Part shown: positions 1-17,045 of the stretch, in pieces
Numbering within the stretch: position 1 is the stretch's first letter
How the letters are laid out: every line of letters starts with the position of its first letter
Assembly: GCF_014280875.1 (NCBI RefSeq)
Contig: NZ_JACLAL010000005.1
Location: forward strand, 1 to 64,000
Origin: Paenirhizobium daejeonense
GTDB taxonomy: Bacteria; Pseudomonadota; Alphaproteobacteria; Rhizobiales; Rhizobiaceae
Direction: 5' to 3'
DNA length: 64,000 nt
Program-made: the position numbers and the translations under genes
The notes under the pieces: model-generated
Seen by the model: the letters and a program-made list of their open reading frames with translations, nothing else
Told to the model about the DNA's origin: nothing
The model's database searches: none

Positions 1-970
<970 letters not shown>

Positions 971-1097
971 GCGATGGCGTAAGCTGTCGACGGCTCTGGT
1001 AAAGTGGAGATGGCGCTCAGGCGCGATCTCAACGTCGGCGTAAGCGTCGTCGCCTTCATGACCAACAGGTTCTGCTCCCGTAAGGGATGGAAAGAAG

Positions 1098-1123
1098 CCC
1101 CGCCGTATTCGGCGGGGTTTTTT
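1098..1123 (+). terminator. Intrinsic terminator after tuf copy 1
   Basis: An 8-bp GC-rich stem (CCCCGCCG at 1098-1105 with CGGCGGGG at 1110-1117) with a TATT loop is followed by six T. It lies 140 bp after the tuf stop and should end that transcript. Confidence 0.9.
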
Positions 1124-1215
1124 GTTGTTGTCGAAGGGGGAGGGTGAGGAGCCGGTGATATTTGCCGCAGACGCCCTGCGGTCGCGTCGCACGGCTGGCA
1201 TGCGAATTTTGTCGT

Positions 1216-1245
1216 TTGTCAATTCAATTGTAACTATTATAGTTA
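1216..1245 (+). promoter_or_regulatory. Promoter with operator-like palindrome
   Basis: TTGTCA (1216-1221) and TATAGT (1238-1243) are separated by 16 bp. A perfect inverted repeat, TAACTA-TTA-TAGTTA (1231-1245), covers the -10 element. The expected transcript start near 1250 is about 65 bp before the ATG at 1317, in an AT-rich stretch that stands out from its surroundings. A repressor bound at the palindrome would block the -10; this is inferred from position. Confidence 0.5.
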
Positions 1246-1316
1246 GAAACGAACTGGTCGCCGTCTTAGTGCAGCGCGGCACCTTCCCCGCCGCTCAAAC
1301 TAACGGAACGACGCGG

Positions 1317-1961
1317 ATGATGATCTCGAAGGGTGCAGCATGCGCCGCCGCTATTGCCGAAATTGTCCTGGGCCTTCAAGCCGGGATGGCTCTTGCCGAG
1401 GACCGTCCGCTTGTCTGGAATGTCACCAAATCGGGCGGACGTGATTTCGCATTTCGTTCGGGCGTCGCGCTCGATAGCTCGGGGCGTCCGAGCTTCGGGG
1501 TGGAATCCAATATGACGGTGGCTAGCGCGGAGCTCTCCGGAACGAGCGTTGCACCGGTGCGCTTGTGGGGCGAGGTGAGCCTCGCCTCTGCCGAATCGAA
1601 CACTTCCATTTTGCGAGGCGGGTTCGATGCACGAATAGGAAAGGGCAGCATCGGCCTGGATCAGACAAGGTCCTCCGTTCCAATGGGCTCGCTGGACCTG
1701 ACCACGACCCGCAGCTTAAAGGCGGACGGTCTCGGGGAGGGGGTAACCAATCTCGTGGCGCTTCAATCAGTCACTCTTTCATTCGCCAACCTTGATGCGG
1801 CTGTCGTCGCGGCTGCGTCCGTTGAGACCGTTGGCAATAACGCGGTCTCGCTTGCATTGCGCAAATCGCTCGCTTCAGGAGCCAGCGTCTCGGCTTCCGT
1901 CAAGGGCGTCTCGGGTGGTGCGGAGGCAACATTTAGGGCCAGACTTGCCCGCAAATGGTGA
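1317..1961 (+). CDS. Predicted exported protein of unknown function
   Basis: I do not recognise this 214-aa protein. From the ATG at 1317 it has a hydrophobic N-terminus of about 30 residues ending in an A-L-A cleavage-type site before EDRP, so it is probably exported by Sec. The mature part is rich in Ser, Ala, Val, Thr and Gly, has many short alternating polar/hydrophobic stretches, no cysteine, and ends in Arg-Lys-Trp. A C-terminal aromatic residue and amphipathic strands are typical of outer-membrane beta-barrels, so a small barrel or beta-rich surface protein is possible. The open frame extends back to 1122, but the promoter at 1216-1243 and the signal peptide favour 1317. It sits alone between tuf and tRNA-Trp. 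Confidence 0.6.
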   Translation: MMISKGAACAAAIAEIVLGLQAGMALAEDRPLVWNVTKSGGRDFAFRSGVALDSSGRPSFGVESNMTVASAELSGTSVAPVRLWGEVSLASAESNTSILRGGFDARIGKGSIGLDQTRSSVPMGSLDLTTTRSLKADGLGEGVTNLVALQSVTLSFANLDAAVVAAASVETVGNNAVSLALRKSLASGASVSASVKGVSGGAEATFRARLARKW

Positions 1962-2091
1962 GCTTCGCGGCGTGTTGGTAGGGGCTGATTGAAAAAGGCG
2001 AAAAAGATACTTGCCATTCTCGTCGGGGCACCTTAAAGAGCGCCAAGCTCGAAAGCGGCGGTTCAGAATCGAAGCTTATCGGGAACGGCTT

Positions 2092-2167
<76 letters not shown>

Positions 2168-2258
2168 TGTCCGGTTCGGCGCTAGTATTTCAGCGACGAT
2201 AGGCTATAAGTCTGCGGATGGGCATTGGCCGAAATGTCGCTGAAGGTCGGATTCCCTC

Positions 2259-2287
2259 TTGTTAAATCGGGAATCGATCTTTATGTA
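2259..2287 (+). promoter_or_regulatory. Candidate promoter for secE-nusG
   Basis: TTGTTA (2259-2264), a 17-bp spacer and TATGTA (2282-2287) precede secE by about 70 bp. The spacing is optimal and the elements fit the relaxed alphaproteobacterial sigma-70 consensus. Assigned by pattern only. Confidence 0.45.
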
Positions 2288-2359
2288 GGGTTTAAACAGA
2301 CACGCGGTGCGTGGGGCTGATCAGTTCGGCTTTACGCGCCGTAAATGCGTGGGCATTAA

Positions 2360-2560
2360 ATGGCATCCAAGGCAAATCCATTCGCGTTTCTGCAGCAGGT
2401 CCGCTCCGAGACGTCCAAGGTTACGTGGCCGTCGCGTCGCGAGACCATGATTTCGACCGCTATGGTTCTTGCCATGGTTGTCTTTGCCTCGCTGTTTTTC
2501 TTTGCTGCCGACCAGCTGATCGGTTGGCTGCTCAGACTCGTTCTGAGCCTCGGCAACTAA
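2360..2560 (+). CDS. secE: Preprotein translocase subunit SecE
   Basis: This is the small essential subunit that clamps SecY in the inner-membrane protein-conducting channel. At 66 aa it is the short, single-span form usual in alphaproteobacteria rather than the three-span enterobacterial form. The N-terminal half carries the conserved VRSETSKVTWPSR-type amphipathic segment (about residues 14-27), and one transmembrane helix follows (about residues 32-60). It is followed 18 bp later by nusG, the standard secE-nusG pair; its partner secY is at 31279. Confidence 0.96.
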   Translation: MASKANPFAFLQQVRSETSKVTWPSRRETMISTAMVLAMVVFASLFFFAADQLIGWLLRLVLSLGN

Positions 2561-2578
2561 TTAAGGGCGGACACGGAC

Positions 2579-3109
2579 ATGGCGGCACGTTGGTATATCG
2601 TCCACGCGTATTCGAATTTTGAGAAGAAGGTCGCGGAAGACATCGAGAACAAGGCTCGGCAGAAGGGTCTTGAGCATCTCTTTGAGAAGATCCTCGTTCC
2701 GACCGAGAAGGTTGTTGAGGTCCGTCGCGGTCGCAAGGTCGATAGCGAGCGCAAGTTCTTCCCCGGCTATGTGCTGGTGCGGGCGAACCTGACGGATGAG
2801 GCCTATCATCTGATCAAGAATACTCCGAAGGTTACGGGCTTCCTCGGTTCCGACAATAAGCCCGTTCCGATTCCGGATTATGAAGCTGACCGTATTCTTG
2901 GTCAGGTTCAGGAAGGTGTCGAACGGCCGAAGTCGTCCGTCTCCTTCGAGATCGGTGAGCAGGTCCGTGTTTCCGATGGTCCGTTCGCCTCGTTCAACGG
3001 CATTGTTCAGGATGTCGACGAGGAGCGGTCGCGCCTCAAGGTCGAGGTTTCGATCTTCGGTCGTGCGACCCCTGTCGAGCTGGAATACGGTCAGGTCGAA
3101 AAGGTCTGA
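2579..3109 (+). CDS. nusG: Transcription termination/antitermination factor NusG
   Basis: NusG binds RNA polymerase through its N-terminal NGN domain and contacts Rho or ribosomal protein S10 through its C-terminal KOW domain, coupling transcription with termination or translation. The 176-aa sequence begins MAARWYIVHAYSNFEKKV, the usual NGN start, and has FFPGYVLV in the middle of that domain (about residues 60-67). The KOW motif, with VSDGPFASFNG (about residues 132-142), lies near the C-terminus. Length and layout are normal. It forms a pair with secE and is followed by the rplKA leader. Confidence 0.97.
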   Translation: MAARWYIVHAYSNFEKKVAEDIENKARQKGLEHLFEKILVPTEKVVEVRRGRKVDSERKFFPGYVLVRANLTDEAYHLIKNTPKVTGFLGSDNKPVPIPDYEADRILGQVQEGVERPKSSVSFEIGEQVRVSDGPFASFNGIVQDVDEERSRLKVEVSIFGRATPVELEYGQVEKV

Positions 3110-3258
3110 TCGGACAAGGGGAGGTAACTCCCTGACCCGCGTGGGAGGATGGTGGCCTAGTAAGCCGGGCTTTCCAGACGCACCACGCAACCGCAGCCGC
3201 CGGACTTGTTTCGGCATATTGAGCCGGGCAACCGGTTCGCAATGAAAGGCAGAGAGAT
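3110..3258 (+). promoter_or_regulatory. Structured leader of rplK-rplA, candidate L1 control site
   Basis: This 149-bp spacer holds a long-range stem (GCGTGG at 3139-3144 with CCACGC at 3183-3188) enclosing purine-rich GGGAGGATGGTGG and smaller internal pairings. In other bacteria ribosomal protein L1 represses its own operon by binding an mRNA mimic of its 23S rRNA site just before rplK, so this is the expected place for such an element. The L1 assignment is inference; the stem is visible. Confidence 0.35.
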
Positions 3259-3690
3259 ATGGCTAAGAAAGTTGCAGGCCAGCTCAAGCTCCAGGTCAAG
3301 GCAGGATCGGCTAACCCGTCCCCGCCGATCGGCCCGGCACTTGGTCAGCGTGGCATTAACATCATGGAATTCTGCAAGGCGTTCAATGCCGCCACGCAGG
3401 AAATGGAAAAGGGTATGCCGATCCCGGTCGTCATCACCTATTACCAGGACAAGTCCTTCACCTTCGCAATGAAGCAGCCGCCGGTTACCTACTGGCTGAA
3501 GAAGGAAGCAAAGATCACCTCCGGTTCCAAGACTCCGGGCAAGGGTGCGAAGGTCGGTACCATCACCAAGGCTCAGGTCCGTGCGATCGCCGAAGGCAAG
3601 ATGAAGGACCTGAACGCTGCTGACGTCGAAGGCGCAATGGCAATGGTTGAGGGTTCTGCCCGCTCCATGGGCCTGGAAGTGGTAGGTTGA
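3259..3690 (+). CDS. rplK: 50S ribosomal protein L11
   Basis: L11 forms part of the GTPase-associated centre with L10 and 23S rRNA and is needed for the stringent response and factor binding. The 143-aa sequence has the conserved LKLQVKAG(S)[15 protein letters not shown] start, with the proline-rich [10 protein letters not shown] segment at about residues 20-29. The C-terminal RNA-binding domain contains the GTIT...V.EIA-type region. Length is normal. It is followed by rplA two bases after its stop, so the two are translated as a pair. Confidence 0.97.
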   Translation: MAKKVAGQLKLQVKAGSANPSPPIGPALGQRGINIMEFCKAFNAATQEMEKGMPIPVVITYYQDKSFTFAMKQPPVTYWLKKEAKITSGSKTPGKGAKVGTITKAQVRAIAEGKMKDLNAADVEGAMAMVEGSARSMGLEVVG

Positions 3691-3692
3691 TC

Positions 3693-4388
3693 ATGGCTAA
3701 GCTCGCAAAGCGCATTCAGAAGATCCGCGAAGGCGTCGATCCGACCAAGCTCGTTGCCCTGACCGACGCTATCGTCATGGTCAAGGAACGCGCTGTCGCC
3801 AAGTTCGATGAGACCATCGAAATCGCTATGAACCTCGGCGTTGACCCGCGTCACGCTGACCAGATGGTTCGCGGCGTTGTCAACCTGCCGAACGGCACGG
3901 GCCGCGACGTTCGCGTTGCTGTCTTCGCTCGTGGCGCCAAGGCTGATGAAGCCAAGGCTGCTGGTGCAGACATCGTCGGTGCTGAAGAACTGGTGGAAAT
4001 CGTTCAGGGCGGCAAGATCGACTTCGATCGTTGCATCGCGACCCCGGACATGATGCCGCTCGTCGGTCGCCTTGGTAAGGTTCTCGGCCCGCGTGGCATG
4101 ATGCCGAACCCTAAGGTTGGTACGGTAACCATGGATGTCGCCGGAGCTGTCAAGGCTTCCAAGGGCGGCGCTGTTGAGTTCCGCGTCGAAAAGGCCGGTA
4201 TCATTCATGCCGGTATCGGCAAGGCTTCCTTCGACGCAAAGGCGCTCGAAGAAAACATCAAGGCCTTCGCTGACGCTGTCGTCAAGGCAAAGCCGGCTGG
4301 CGCCAAGGGTAACTACGTCAAGCGCGTAGCGATCTCCTCGACCATGGGGCCGGGCGTCAAGATCGACCCGTCGACGGTCACGGCCTGA
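3693..4388 (+). CDS. rplA: 50S ribosomal protein L1
   Basis: L1 forms the mobile stalk at the tRNA exit site and commonly represses its own rplK-rplA mRNA. I place the start at the ATG of MAKLAKR at 3693; a TTG two codons upstream overlaps the rplK stop and is less likely. The product is 231 aa with the [18 protein letters not shown] segment (about residues 49-70) and the PNPKVGTVT motif in the C-terminal half, both typical. The gene closes the L11 operon and is followed by a strong hairpin at 4395. Confidence 0.97.
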   Translation: MAKLAKRIQKIREGVDPTKLVALTDAIVMVKERAVAKFDETIEIAMNLGVDPRHADQMVRGVVNLPNGTGRDVRVAVFARGAKADEAKAAGADIVGAEELVEIVQGGKIDFDRCIATPDMMPLVGRLGKVLGPRGMMPNPKVGTVTMDVAGAVKASKGGAVEFRVEKAGIIHAGIGKASFDAKALEENIKAFADAVVKAKPAGAKGNYVKRVAISSTMGPGVKIDPSTVTA

Positions 4389-4394
4389 ATTTTT

Positions 4395-4468
4395 CCGGGA
4401 TCCCGCGGATCCCGGTTTTAAAGAATTCCCGGTCCTTCGGGGCCGGGAGTATCCGGGGAAACCCGGAT
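4395..4468 (+). promoter_or_regulatory. Three tandem hairpins in the rplA-rplJ spacer
   Basis: Hairpin 1 has a perfect 9-bp stem (4395-4403 with 4407-4415), a CGC loop and a TTTT tail, so it can act as a terminator or attenuator. Hairpin 2 (4427-4435 with 4440-4448) has a 9-bp stem with one G-U pair and a TTCG tetraloop. Hairpin 3 (4451-4457 with 4462-4468) has a perfect 7-bp stem and a GAAA tetraloop. They divide the L11 from the L10 transcription unit. Confidence 0.75.
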
Positions 4469-4734
4469 TTCCTGTCCGAGATTGCTGGCGGCTTCGGCCT
4501 TAATATATGCCGGCATGAGACGGGTAAGACCCGAGATTTCACTAAGGTGCCCGAGGCGCCGCTGAAGTGTCGGTTCGAGCCTAGTGTGCCTTGTGCCTGG
4601 AGCCCTTGAGGTAACAGTGCGAGGGGACAGGATCCTCAAGCGTCGCTCGGGATCTTTTTAAGAAGATCCCTTGAGGCAAAAGGCAAACCCGATGGGGCCT
4701 GCAGGATTGCGGTCCCGTCTACTGGAGACAGACA
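4469..4734 (+). promoter_or_regulatory. Untranslated leader of rplJ-rplL
   Basis: About 265 bases between the last tandem hairpin and the rplJ GTG hold no credible gene. In other bacteria the L10(L12)4 complex binds a leader of this kind with kink-turn character and represses rplJL. GC-rich complementary segments, including GGATCC...GGATC-type pairings at 4630-4660, suggest structure, but I could not identify the L10 consensus with certainty. Confidence 0.4.
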
Positions 4735-5253
4735 GTGGAAAGAGCGGAAAAACGCGAATTCGTCACAGAACTGAACGAAGTCTTCAAGGCTTCCGGTTCG
4801 GTTGTTGTGGCCCACTATGCTGGTGTCACAGTTGCGCAGATGAACGATTTTCGTTCGAAGATGCGCGCTGCTGGCGGCACCGTCAAAGTCGCGAAGAACC
4901 GCCTGGCCAAGATCGCTCTTCAGGGCACGGAGTCGGAAGGGATGTCGGACCTGTTCAAGGGTCAGACGCTCATTGCTTACAGCAATGACCCGATCACCGC
5001 TCCGAAGGTCGTCATGGATTTCGCCAAGACCAACGACAAGCTCGTTGTTCTCGGTGGCGCCATGGGTACGACCACGTTGAACGCGGATGCAGTCAAGTCG
5101 CTTGCGACCCTGCCTTCGCTGGACGAGCTGCGTGCAAAGCTGCTGGGTATGATTCAGACCCCGGCTACTCGCATTGCAGGCGTTGTCCAGGCTCCGGCCG
5201 GTCAGCTGGCTCGCGTTTTCGCAGCCTATGCCAAGAAGGACGAAGCCGCTTAA
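4735..5253 (+). CDS. rplJ: 50S ribosomal protein L10
   Basis: L10 anchors the L7/L12 dimers to the ribosome at the base of the stalk. The start is GTG at 4735, giving (M)[16 protein letters not shown], the usual rhizobial N-terminus; GGAGA lies about 10 bases upstream. The 172-aa product has the [18 protein letters not shown] rRNA-binding segment (about residues 44-57) and the C-terminal helix that binds L7/L12. Length is normal for alphaproteobacteria. It is followed by rplL after 61 bp. Confidence 0.96.
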   Translation: MERAEKREFVTELNEVFKASGSVVVAHYAGVTVAQMNDFRSKMRAAGGTVKVAKNRLAKIALQGTESEGMSDLFKGQTLIAYSNDPITAPKVVMDFAKTNDKLVVLGGAMGTTTLNADAVKSLATLPSLDELRAKLLGMIQTPATRIAGVVQAPAGQLARVFAAYAKKDEAA

Positions 5254-5314
5254 GGCGGTTTTTCGCTGTTCATAATCAAACCAGTTCGAACCGAACACAA
5301 AAGGAACTAGTAAA

Positions 5315-5695
<381 letters not shown>

Positions 5696-5709
5696 TATCG
5701 GAAATGGTT

Positions 5710-5741
5710 GTTGGGAGAGGGCGGTATCGCTCTCTCCCAAC
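5710..5741 (+). promoter_or_regulatory. Hairpin after rplL
   Basis: GTTGGGAGAG (5710-5719) pairs with CTCTCCCAAC (5732-5741), a perfect 10-bp stem with a 12-base loop. No T-run follows, so it looks like an RNA stabilising or processing structure rather than a terminator. Confidence 0.7.
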
Positions 5742-5760
5742 CGCTTGTTCCTCTGAAACT

Positions 5761-5796
5761 ATTACCCAAGAGCCGGTAAAACGGCTCTTGGGTAAT
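5761..5796 (+). promoter_or_regulatory. Long perfect hairpin between rplL and rpoB
   Basis: A 15-bp perfect stem (5761-5775 with 5782-5796) closes a 6-base loop, GTAAAA. In enterobacteria the equivalent spacer holds a partial terminator and an RNase III site that set the ratio of L7/L12 to RNA polymerase. The position and long duplex suggest the same role here; no T-run directly follows, which favours processing. Confidence 0.75.
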
Positions 5797-5955
5797 GGGT
5801 TCTTCAAGAGGATGGTCTCCACCAGGGCTTCCGGCAATCCGGCCGCAGGTTCTGGCAAGCGAGACGAGATTGAACGATCCATTGATTGACGGAGCCGACT
5901 GGCCAGCGGTGTCCGTCTGTTGCAGGCCCGGATGCAAAATTGACAAGGAGCGACG

Positions 5956-10092
<4,137 letters not shown>

Positions 10093-10105
10093 TGTTTTGA
10101 CAAGG

Positions 10106-10161
10106 CGTGCGCTGTCGCGAGGCAGCGCACGTATCCCGCCCTTCGGAACGTTCGGAAGGGC
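10106..10161 (+). promoter_or_regulatory. Two hairpins in the rpoB-rpoC spacer
   Basis: A perfect 9-bp stem (CGTGCGCTG at 10106-10114 with CAGCGCACG at 10123-10131) is followed by a 7-bp stem (10138-10144 with 10155-10161). Neither has a T-run. They probably shape rpoC translation or mRNA decay; the function is not known. Confidence 0.55.
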
Positions 10162-10275
10162 AGGGAGTTTCGCCGCATTTTGCGGTTATTGTCATTCTAA
10201 GGCCTGATGCGGTGGCCCGGGAAATCGCCGCTTTCAGTGCCAAGCAAGGGCACATCGCCCGTTAAGGAGATAGGC

Positions 10276-14490
<4,215 letters not shown>

Positions 14491-14537
14491 GGCAAATCGG
14501 GCGGTGCTCTTTTGTCGCACCGCACCTTTGACGATTG

Positions 14538-14569
14538 AAAGGCGCGCGGGGCTTCCGGGCGCCTTTTTT
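14538..14569 (+). terminator. Intrinsic terminator after rpoC
   Basis: AAAGGCGC (14538-14545) pairs with GCGCCTTT (14559-14566), followed by further T. It ends the rpoBC transcript before ccpA. Confidence 0.9.
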
Positions 14570-14622
14570 CGTTGCACCCCACAACCCAGCGCTTTAAGCA
14601 TTGATCGAGCGCAAAGCTGCGA

Positions 14623-14639
14623 TTTAGAATTATTCTAAT
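14623..14639 (+). promoter_or_regulatory. Irr-type iron control element upstream of ccpA
   Basis: TTTAGAA-TTA-TTCTAAT is an almost perfect inverted repeat that matches the Irr-binding ICE motif of Rhizobiales (TTTAGAANNNTTCTAAA as I recall it) at all but the last base. It ends 32 bp before the ccpA ATG, overlapping the likely promoter. Irr acts mainly under iron limitation, so ccpA would be repressed when haem or iron is scarce; the direction of control is inferred. Confidence 0.75.
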
Positions 14640-14671
14640 ATGAGTCCCGTTCAAAACGAACGGAGGCTATT

Positions 14672-15727
14672 ATGAAAAGACTACTGATTTCGGTCGCAGC
14701 GTTGCTTCTGGCAACCACGGCGTTTTCCGCCGATCCCGTCCCCGCGGACCTCAGGGAAACTGCGCTCAGCACTTTCAAACCTTTGCCGTCCACCATCCCG
14801 GCGGTAGCCAACAATCCGATCACTCCCGACAAGATCGCGCTTGGCAAGGCACTGTTTTTCGATCCGCGCATGTCGGCGTCTGGCGTGTTCTCGTGTAATT
14901 CCTGCCACAACCTCGCAACTGGTGGCGACGACAACCTGGAGACCTCGATCGGTCATGGCTGGCAGAAAGGCCCGCGCAACGCCCCGACGGCGCTCAATGC
15001 GGTCTTCAATATTGCCCAGTTCTGGGATGGTCGCGCCGAAGATCTGAAGGCTCAGGCCAAGGGGCCGGTGCAGGCTGGCGTGGAGATGGCGAATACTCCG
15101 ACCCAGGTCGTGGCGACGCTGAAGTCGATGCCGCAATATGTCGAATGGTTTAAGGCGGCCTTCCTGGGCGAGGAAGATCCGGTCACCTTCGACAATTTTG
15201 CCAAGGCGATTGAGGCATTCGAAGCAACTCTGATCACGCCCGCACCGTTCGATGCCTATCTGAACGGTGATGATGCCGCCATGACCATTGAGCAGAAGCA
15301 GGGTCTCGCGCTCTTCATAGACAAGGGGTGCTCATCCTGCCACTCGGGTATCAACGTCGGCGGTGAAGGATATTATCCTTTCGGCCTGATTGAGAAGCCC
15401 GGCGCTGACGTGCTGCCTGAAAATGACAAGGGTCGCTTTGCCGTCACCAACACGGCCGATGATTCCTACGTTTTCCGCGCCGCACCTCTGCGCAACGTTG
15501 CCCTGACTGCCCCTTATTTCCATTCCGGCAAGGTCTGGAACCTCAAGCAGGCAGTCGCCATCATGGGTACGGCCCAGCTGGGTGAGGAACTGAACGACGA
15601 AGAGGTCACCCTGATCGTTGCATTCCTCAACACCCTGACCGGCAAGATGCCGGAGGTCTCCTATCCCGTGCTGCCGGCTGAAACGGATAGCACACCCAGG
15701 CCAAGCGGCGAAGTAGTGAAGAACTGA
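14672..15727 (+). CDS. ccpA: Periplasmic di-haem cytochrome c peroxidase
   Basis: The enzyme reduces hydrogen peroxide to water in the periplasm using electrons from cytochrome c. The 351-aa protein has a Sec signal peptide (about residues 1-20, cleavage after AFSA) and two haem c attachment motifs: CNSCH at residues 75-79 (the low-potential peroxidatic domain) and CSSCH at residues 220-224 (the electron-transferring domain). The spacing and the GKALFFDPRMSASG, NAPTALN and FRAAPLRNV segments fit the CcpA/MauG superfamily peroxidases. CGGAGG precedes the ATG. An Irr-type box lies upstream, which suits a haem-rich enzyme. It is transcribed alone and closed by a hairpin at 15751. Confidence 0.95.
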   Translation: MKRLLISVAALLLATTAFSADPVPADLRETALSTFKPLPSTIPAVANNPITPDKIALGKALFFDPRMSASGVFSCNSCHNLATGGDDNLETSIGHGWQKGPRNAPTALNAVFNIAQFWDGRAEDLKAQAKGPVQAGVEMANTPTQVVATLKSMPQYVEWFKAAFLGEEDPVTFDNFAKAIEAFEATLITPAPFDAYLNGDDAAMTIEQKQGLALFIDKGCSSCHSGINVGGEGYYPFGLIEKPGADVLPENDKGRFAVTNTADDSYVFRAAPLRNVALTAPYFHSGKVWNLKQAVAIMGTAQLGEELNDEEVTLIVAFLNTLTGKMPEVSYPVLPAETDSTPRPSGEVVKN

Positions 15728-15750
15728 TCCGGCCTGAGTGTCGAAAAGAG

Positions 15751-15778
15751 AAGGGCCGCCGGAAATCCGACGGCCCTT
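15751..15778 (+). terminator. Hairpin terminator, probably bidirectional
   Basis: AAGGGCCGCCGG (15751-15762) pairs with CCGACGGCCCTT (15767-15778) with one mismatch and an AAAT loop. It lies between convergent genes: ccpA ends at 15727 and the minus-strand gene ends at 15798. A-rich sequence on the left gives a T-rich tail on the minus strand. Confidence 0.75.
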
Positions 15779-15797
15779 CCGCATTCTGGGAAAGAAC

Positions 15798-16091
15798 TCA
15801 ATTGAAGCGGATGATCGCCACTTCGCCCTCAAGGGCGCCCTGGTAGGCGGAGGCATGAGGTTCCTCATCCGGGGGGGACGTGACCATGCCGATCTGGTCG
15901 AGGTCCGCTTCGAGAAAACCTTCTTCCGACAGCGCATTGAGAGCCGCACGCACGGCGGAATCGTCATCCGCCGCCGTAAGCATGATATGTAGGTCGATGC
16001 CTTCGCCGCCCTCGACCTCATAGGCCTTGGCGATAATGATGAATACCATCGGATCATCGAAATTGTTGTCGTTGTCTGGCGTGGAGATCAT
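15798..16091 (-). CDS. Small conserved acidic protein, function unknown
   Basis: This 97-aa protein starts MISTPDNDNNFDD and contains VFIIIAKAYEVEGGEGIDLHI, an alternating pattern typical of a beta-strand/helix fold, then an acidic stretch and a C-terminal EGEVAIIRFN. It has no signal peptide, membrane span or cysteine. It looks like a small cytoplasmic alpha/beta protein. I do not recognise a family. It is isolated between ccpA (convergent) and rpsL (divergent), inside an otherwise conserved ribosomal neighbourhood. Codon use and GC content match its neighbours, so it is very likely a real gene. Confidence 0.7.
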   Translation of the reverse strand: MISTPDNDNNFDDPMVFIIIAKAYEVEGGEGIDLHIMLTAADDDSAVRAALNALSEEGFLEADLDQIGMVTSPPDEEPHASAYQGALEGEVAIIRFN

Positions 16092-16297
16092 GGTGTCGGT
16101 CTTTTCCGGCCTGGTTGATTCCCCCGGTCGAATCGAGAGGAGGAAGGAGGGTGCGCGCCATTAGGCTTTGGCCATTATCTATGGCGTTTTGATCGAATGC
16201 TAAAGCCAATTTATTGCATGCGATCCGTTTTGGGTGCAGAACGGGGGTCGGAGCGGCCCGAAGGCCCTGCGTTCCGGCATTAATTTACGATTGAGAC

Positions 16298-16326
16298 TTG
16301 ACGGAACGGGGTGAAAACAGTAGTAC
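16298..16326 (+). promoter_or_regulatory. Candidate promoter of rpsL-rpsG-fusA-tuf
   Basis: TTGACG (16298-16303), 17 bp, then TAGTAC (16321-16326). The -35 is strong, the -10 moderate. It would give a leader of about 260 bases before rpsL. Confidence 0.4.
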
Positions 16327-16465
16327 GCCGGCCATCGGAGCCTATGTGAGGTTAGGCTTTTCGGAACGTCTTGTTCTGAAGTTCACCTCAAACAGGGTCC
16401 TTTTCGCACGTTGACGAACACAAATGCTGCACGCAAGACGCGCGAAGTGTGCGTCCTCTGCCTTT

Positions 16466-16503
16466 TGTGGTCCATCCGCGAAGAGCGGATCGGGCCACAT
16501 TTT
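16466..16503 (+). promoter_or_regulatory. Attenuator-like hairpin in the rpsL leader
   Basis: Outer arms at 16466-16473 and 16492-16499 and inner arms at 16474-16479 and 16485-16490 form a 14-bp stem with one bulge and a GAAGA loop, followed by TTTT. It lies 92 bases before the rpsL ATG, so it is a candidate terminator/attenuator or S7-type control element. Confidence 0.5.
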
Positions 16504-16594
16504 GCGCATGAAGGAAATTGTGCGATCACCGCCGGAAACGGCTAAATGGGGTCCGAGAGGGCTTTAGAGACAAGATATTGCAAGGGATGGTTAT

Positions 16595-16966
16595 ATGCCT
16601 ACCGTAAACCAGCTTATCCGCAAGCCGCGTCAGGCACAGGTAAAGCGCAACAAGGTTCCTGCTCTGCAGGAAAATCCGCAGAAGCGTGGCGTTTGCACCC
16701 GCGTTTACACCACGACCCCGAAGAAGCCGAACTCGGCTCTGCGTAAGGTCGCCAAGATTCGCCTGACCAATGGCTTCGAAGTCATCGGCTACATTCCGGG
16801 TGAAGGTCATAACCTGCAGGAACACTCCGTCGTCATGATCCGTGGCGGTCGTGTAAAGGACTTGCCGGGTGTGCGTTACCACATCATCCGCGGCGTTCTC
16901 GATACCCAGGGTGTCAAGAACCGTAAGCAGCGTCGTTCGAAGTACGGTGCAAAGCGTCCGAAGTAA
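16595..16966 (+). CDS. rpsL: 30S ribosomal protein S12
   Basis: S12 sits at the decoding centre and controls accuracy; it is the streptomycin target. The 123-aa sequence has [12 protein letters not shown] at the start and the invariant [15 protein letters not shown] loop, with Lys42 and Lys43 present, and the second loop [13 protein letters not shown] is also wild type, so no resistance substitution is visible. It opens the str operon and is followed by rpsG 79 bp later. Confidence 0.98.
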
Positions 16967-17045
16967 TTCGGATTTCAGATTTTCCCGGCGCTGCGCGAGG
17001 TTCTCCGCGTGATAAAGCGTCCCAACTGTTGAGAGACAAACTAGT

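Larger units (their letters stand above)
16092..16594. other. 503-bp spacer before rpsL
   Basis: No coding sequence is credible here. The left 100 bp hold the promoter region of the minus-strand gene. The right 300 bp hold a candidate rpsL promoter (16298-16326) and a long leader with a strong hairpin at 16466-16499. Confidence 0.7.

Noticed and set aside
971..1097. Possible small RNA or tRNA after tuf copy 1
   Set aside because: Small stems exist (GGCGCTCAGGCGC) but no cloverleaf or known RNA fold, and it is probably the 3' untranslated end of the tuf mRNA.
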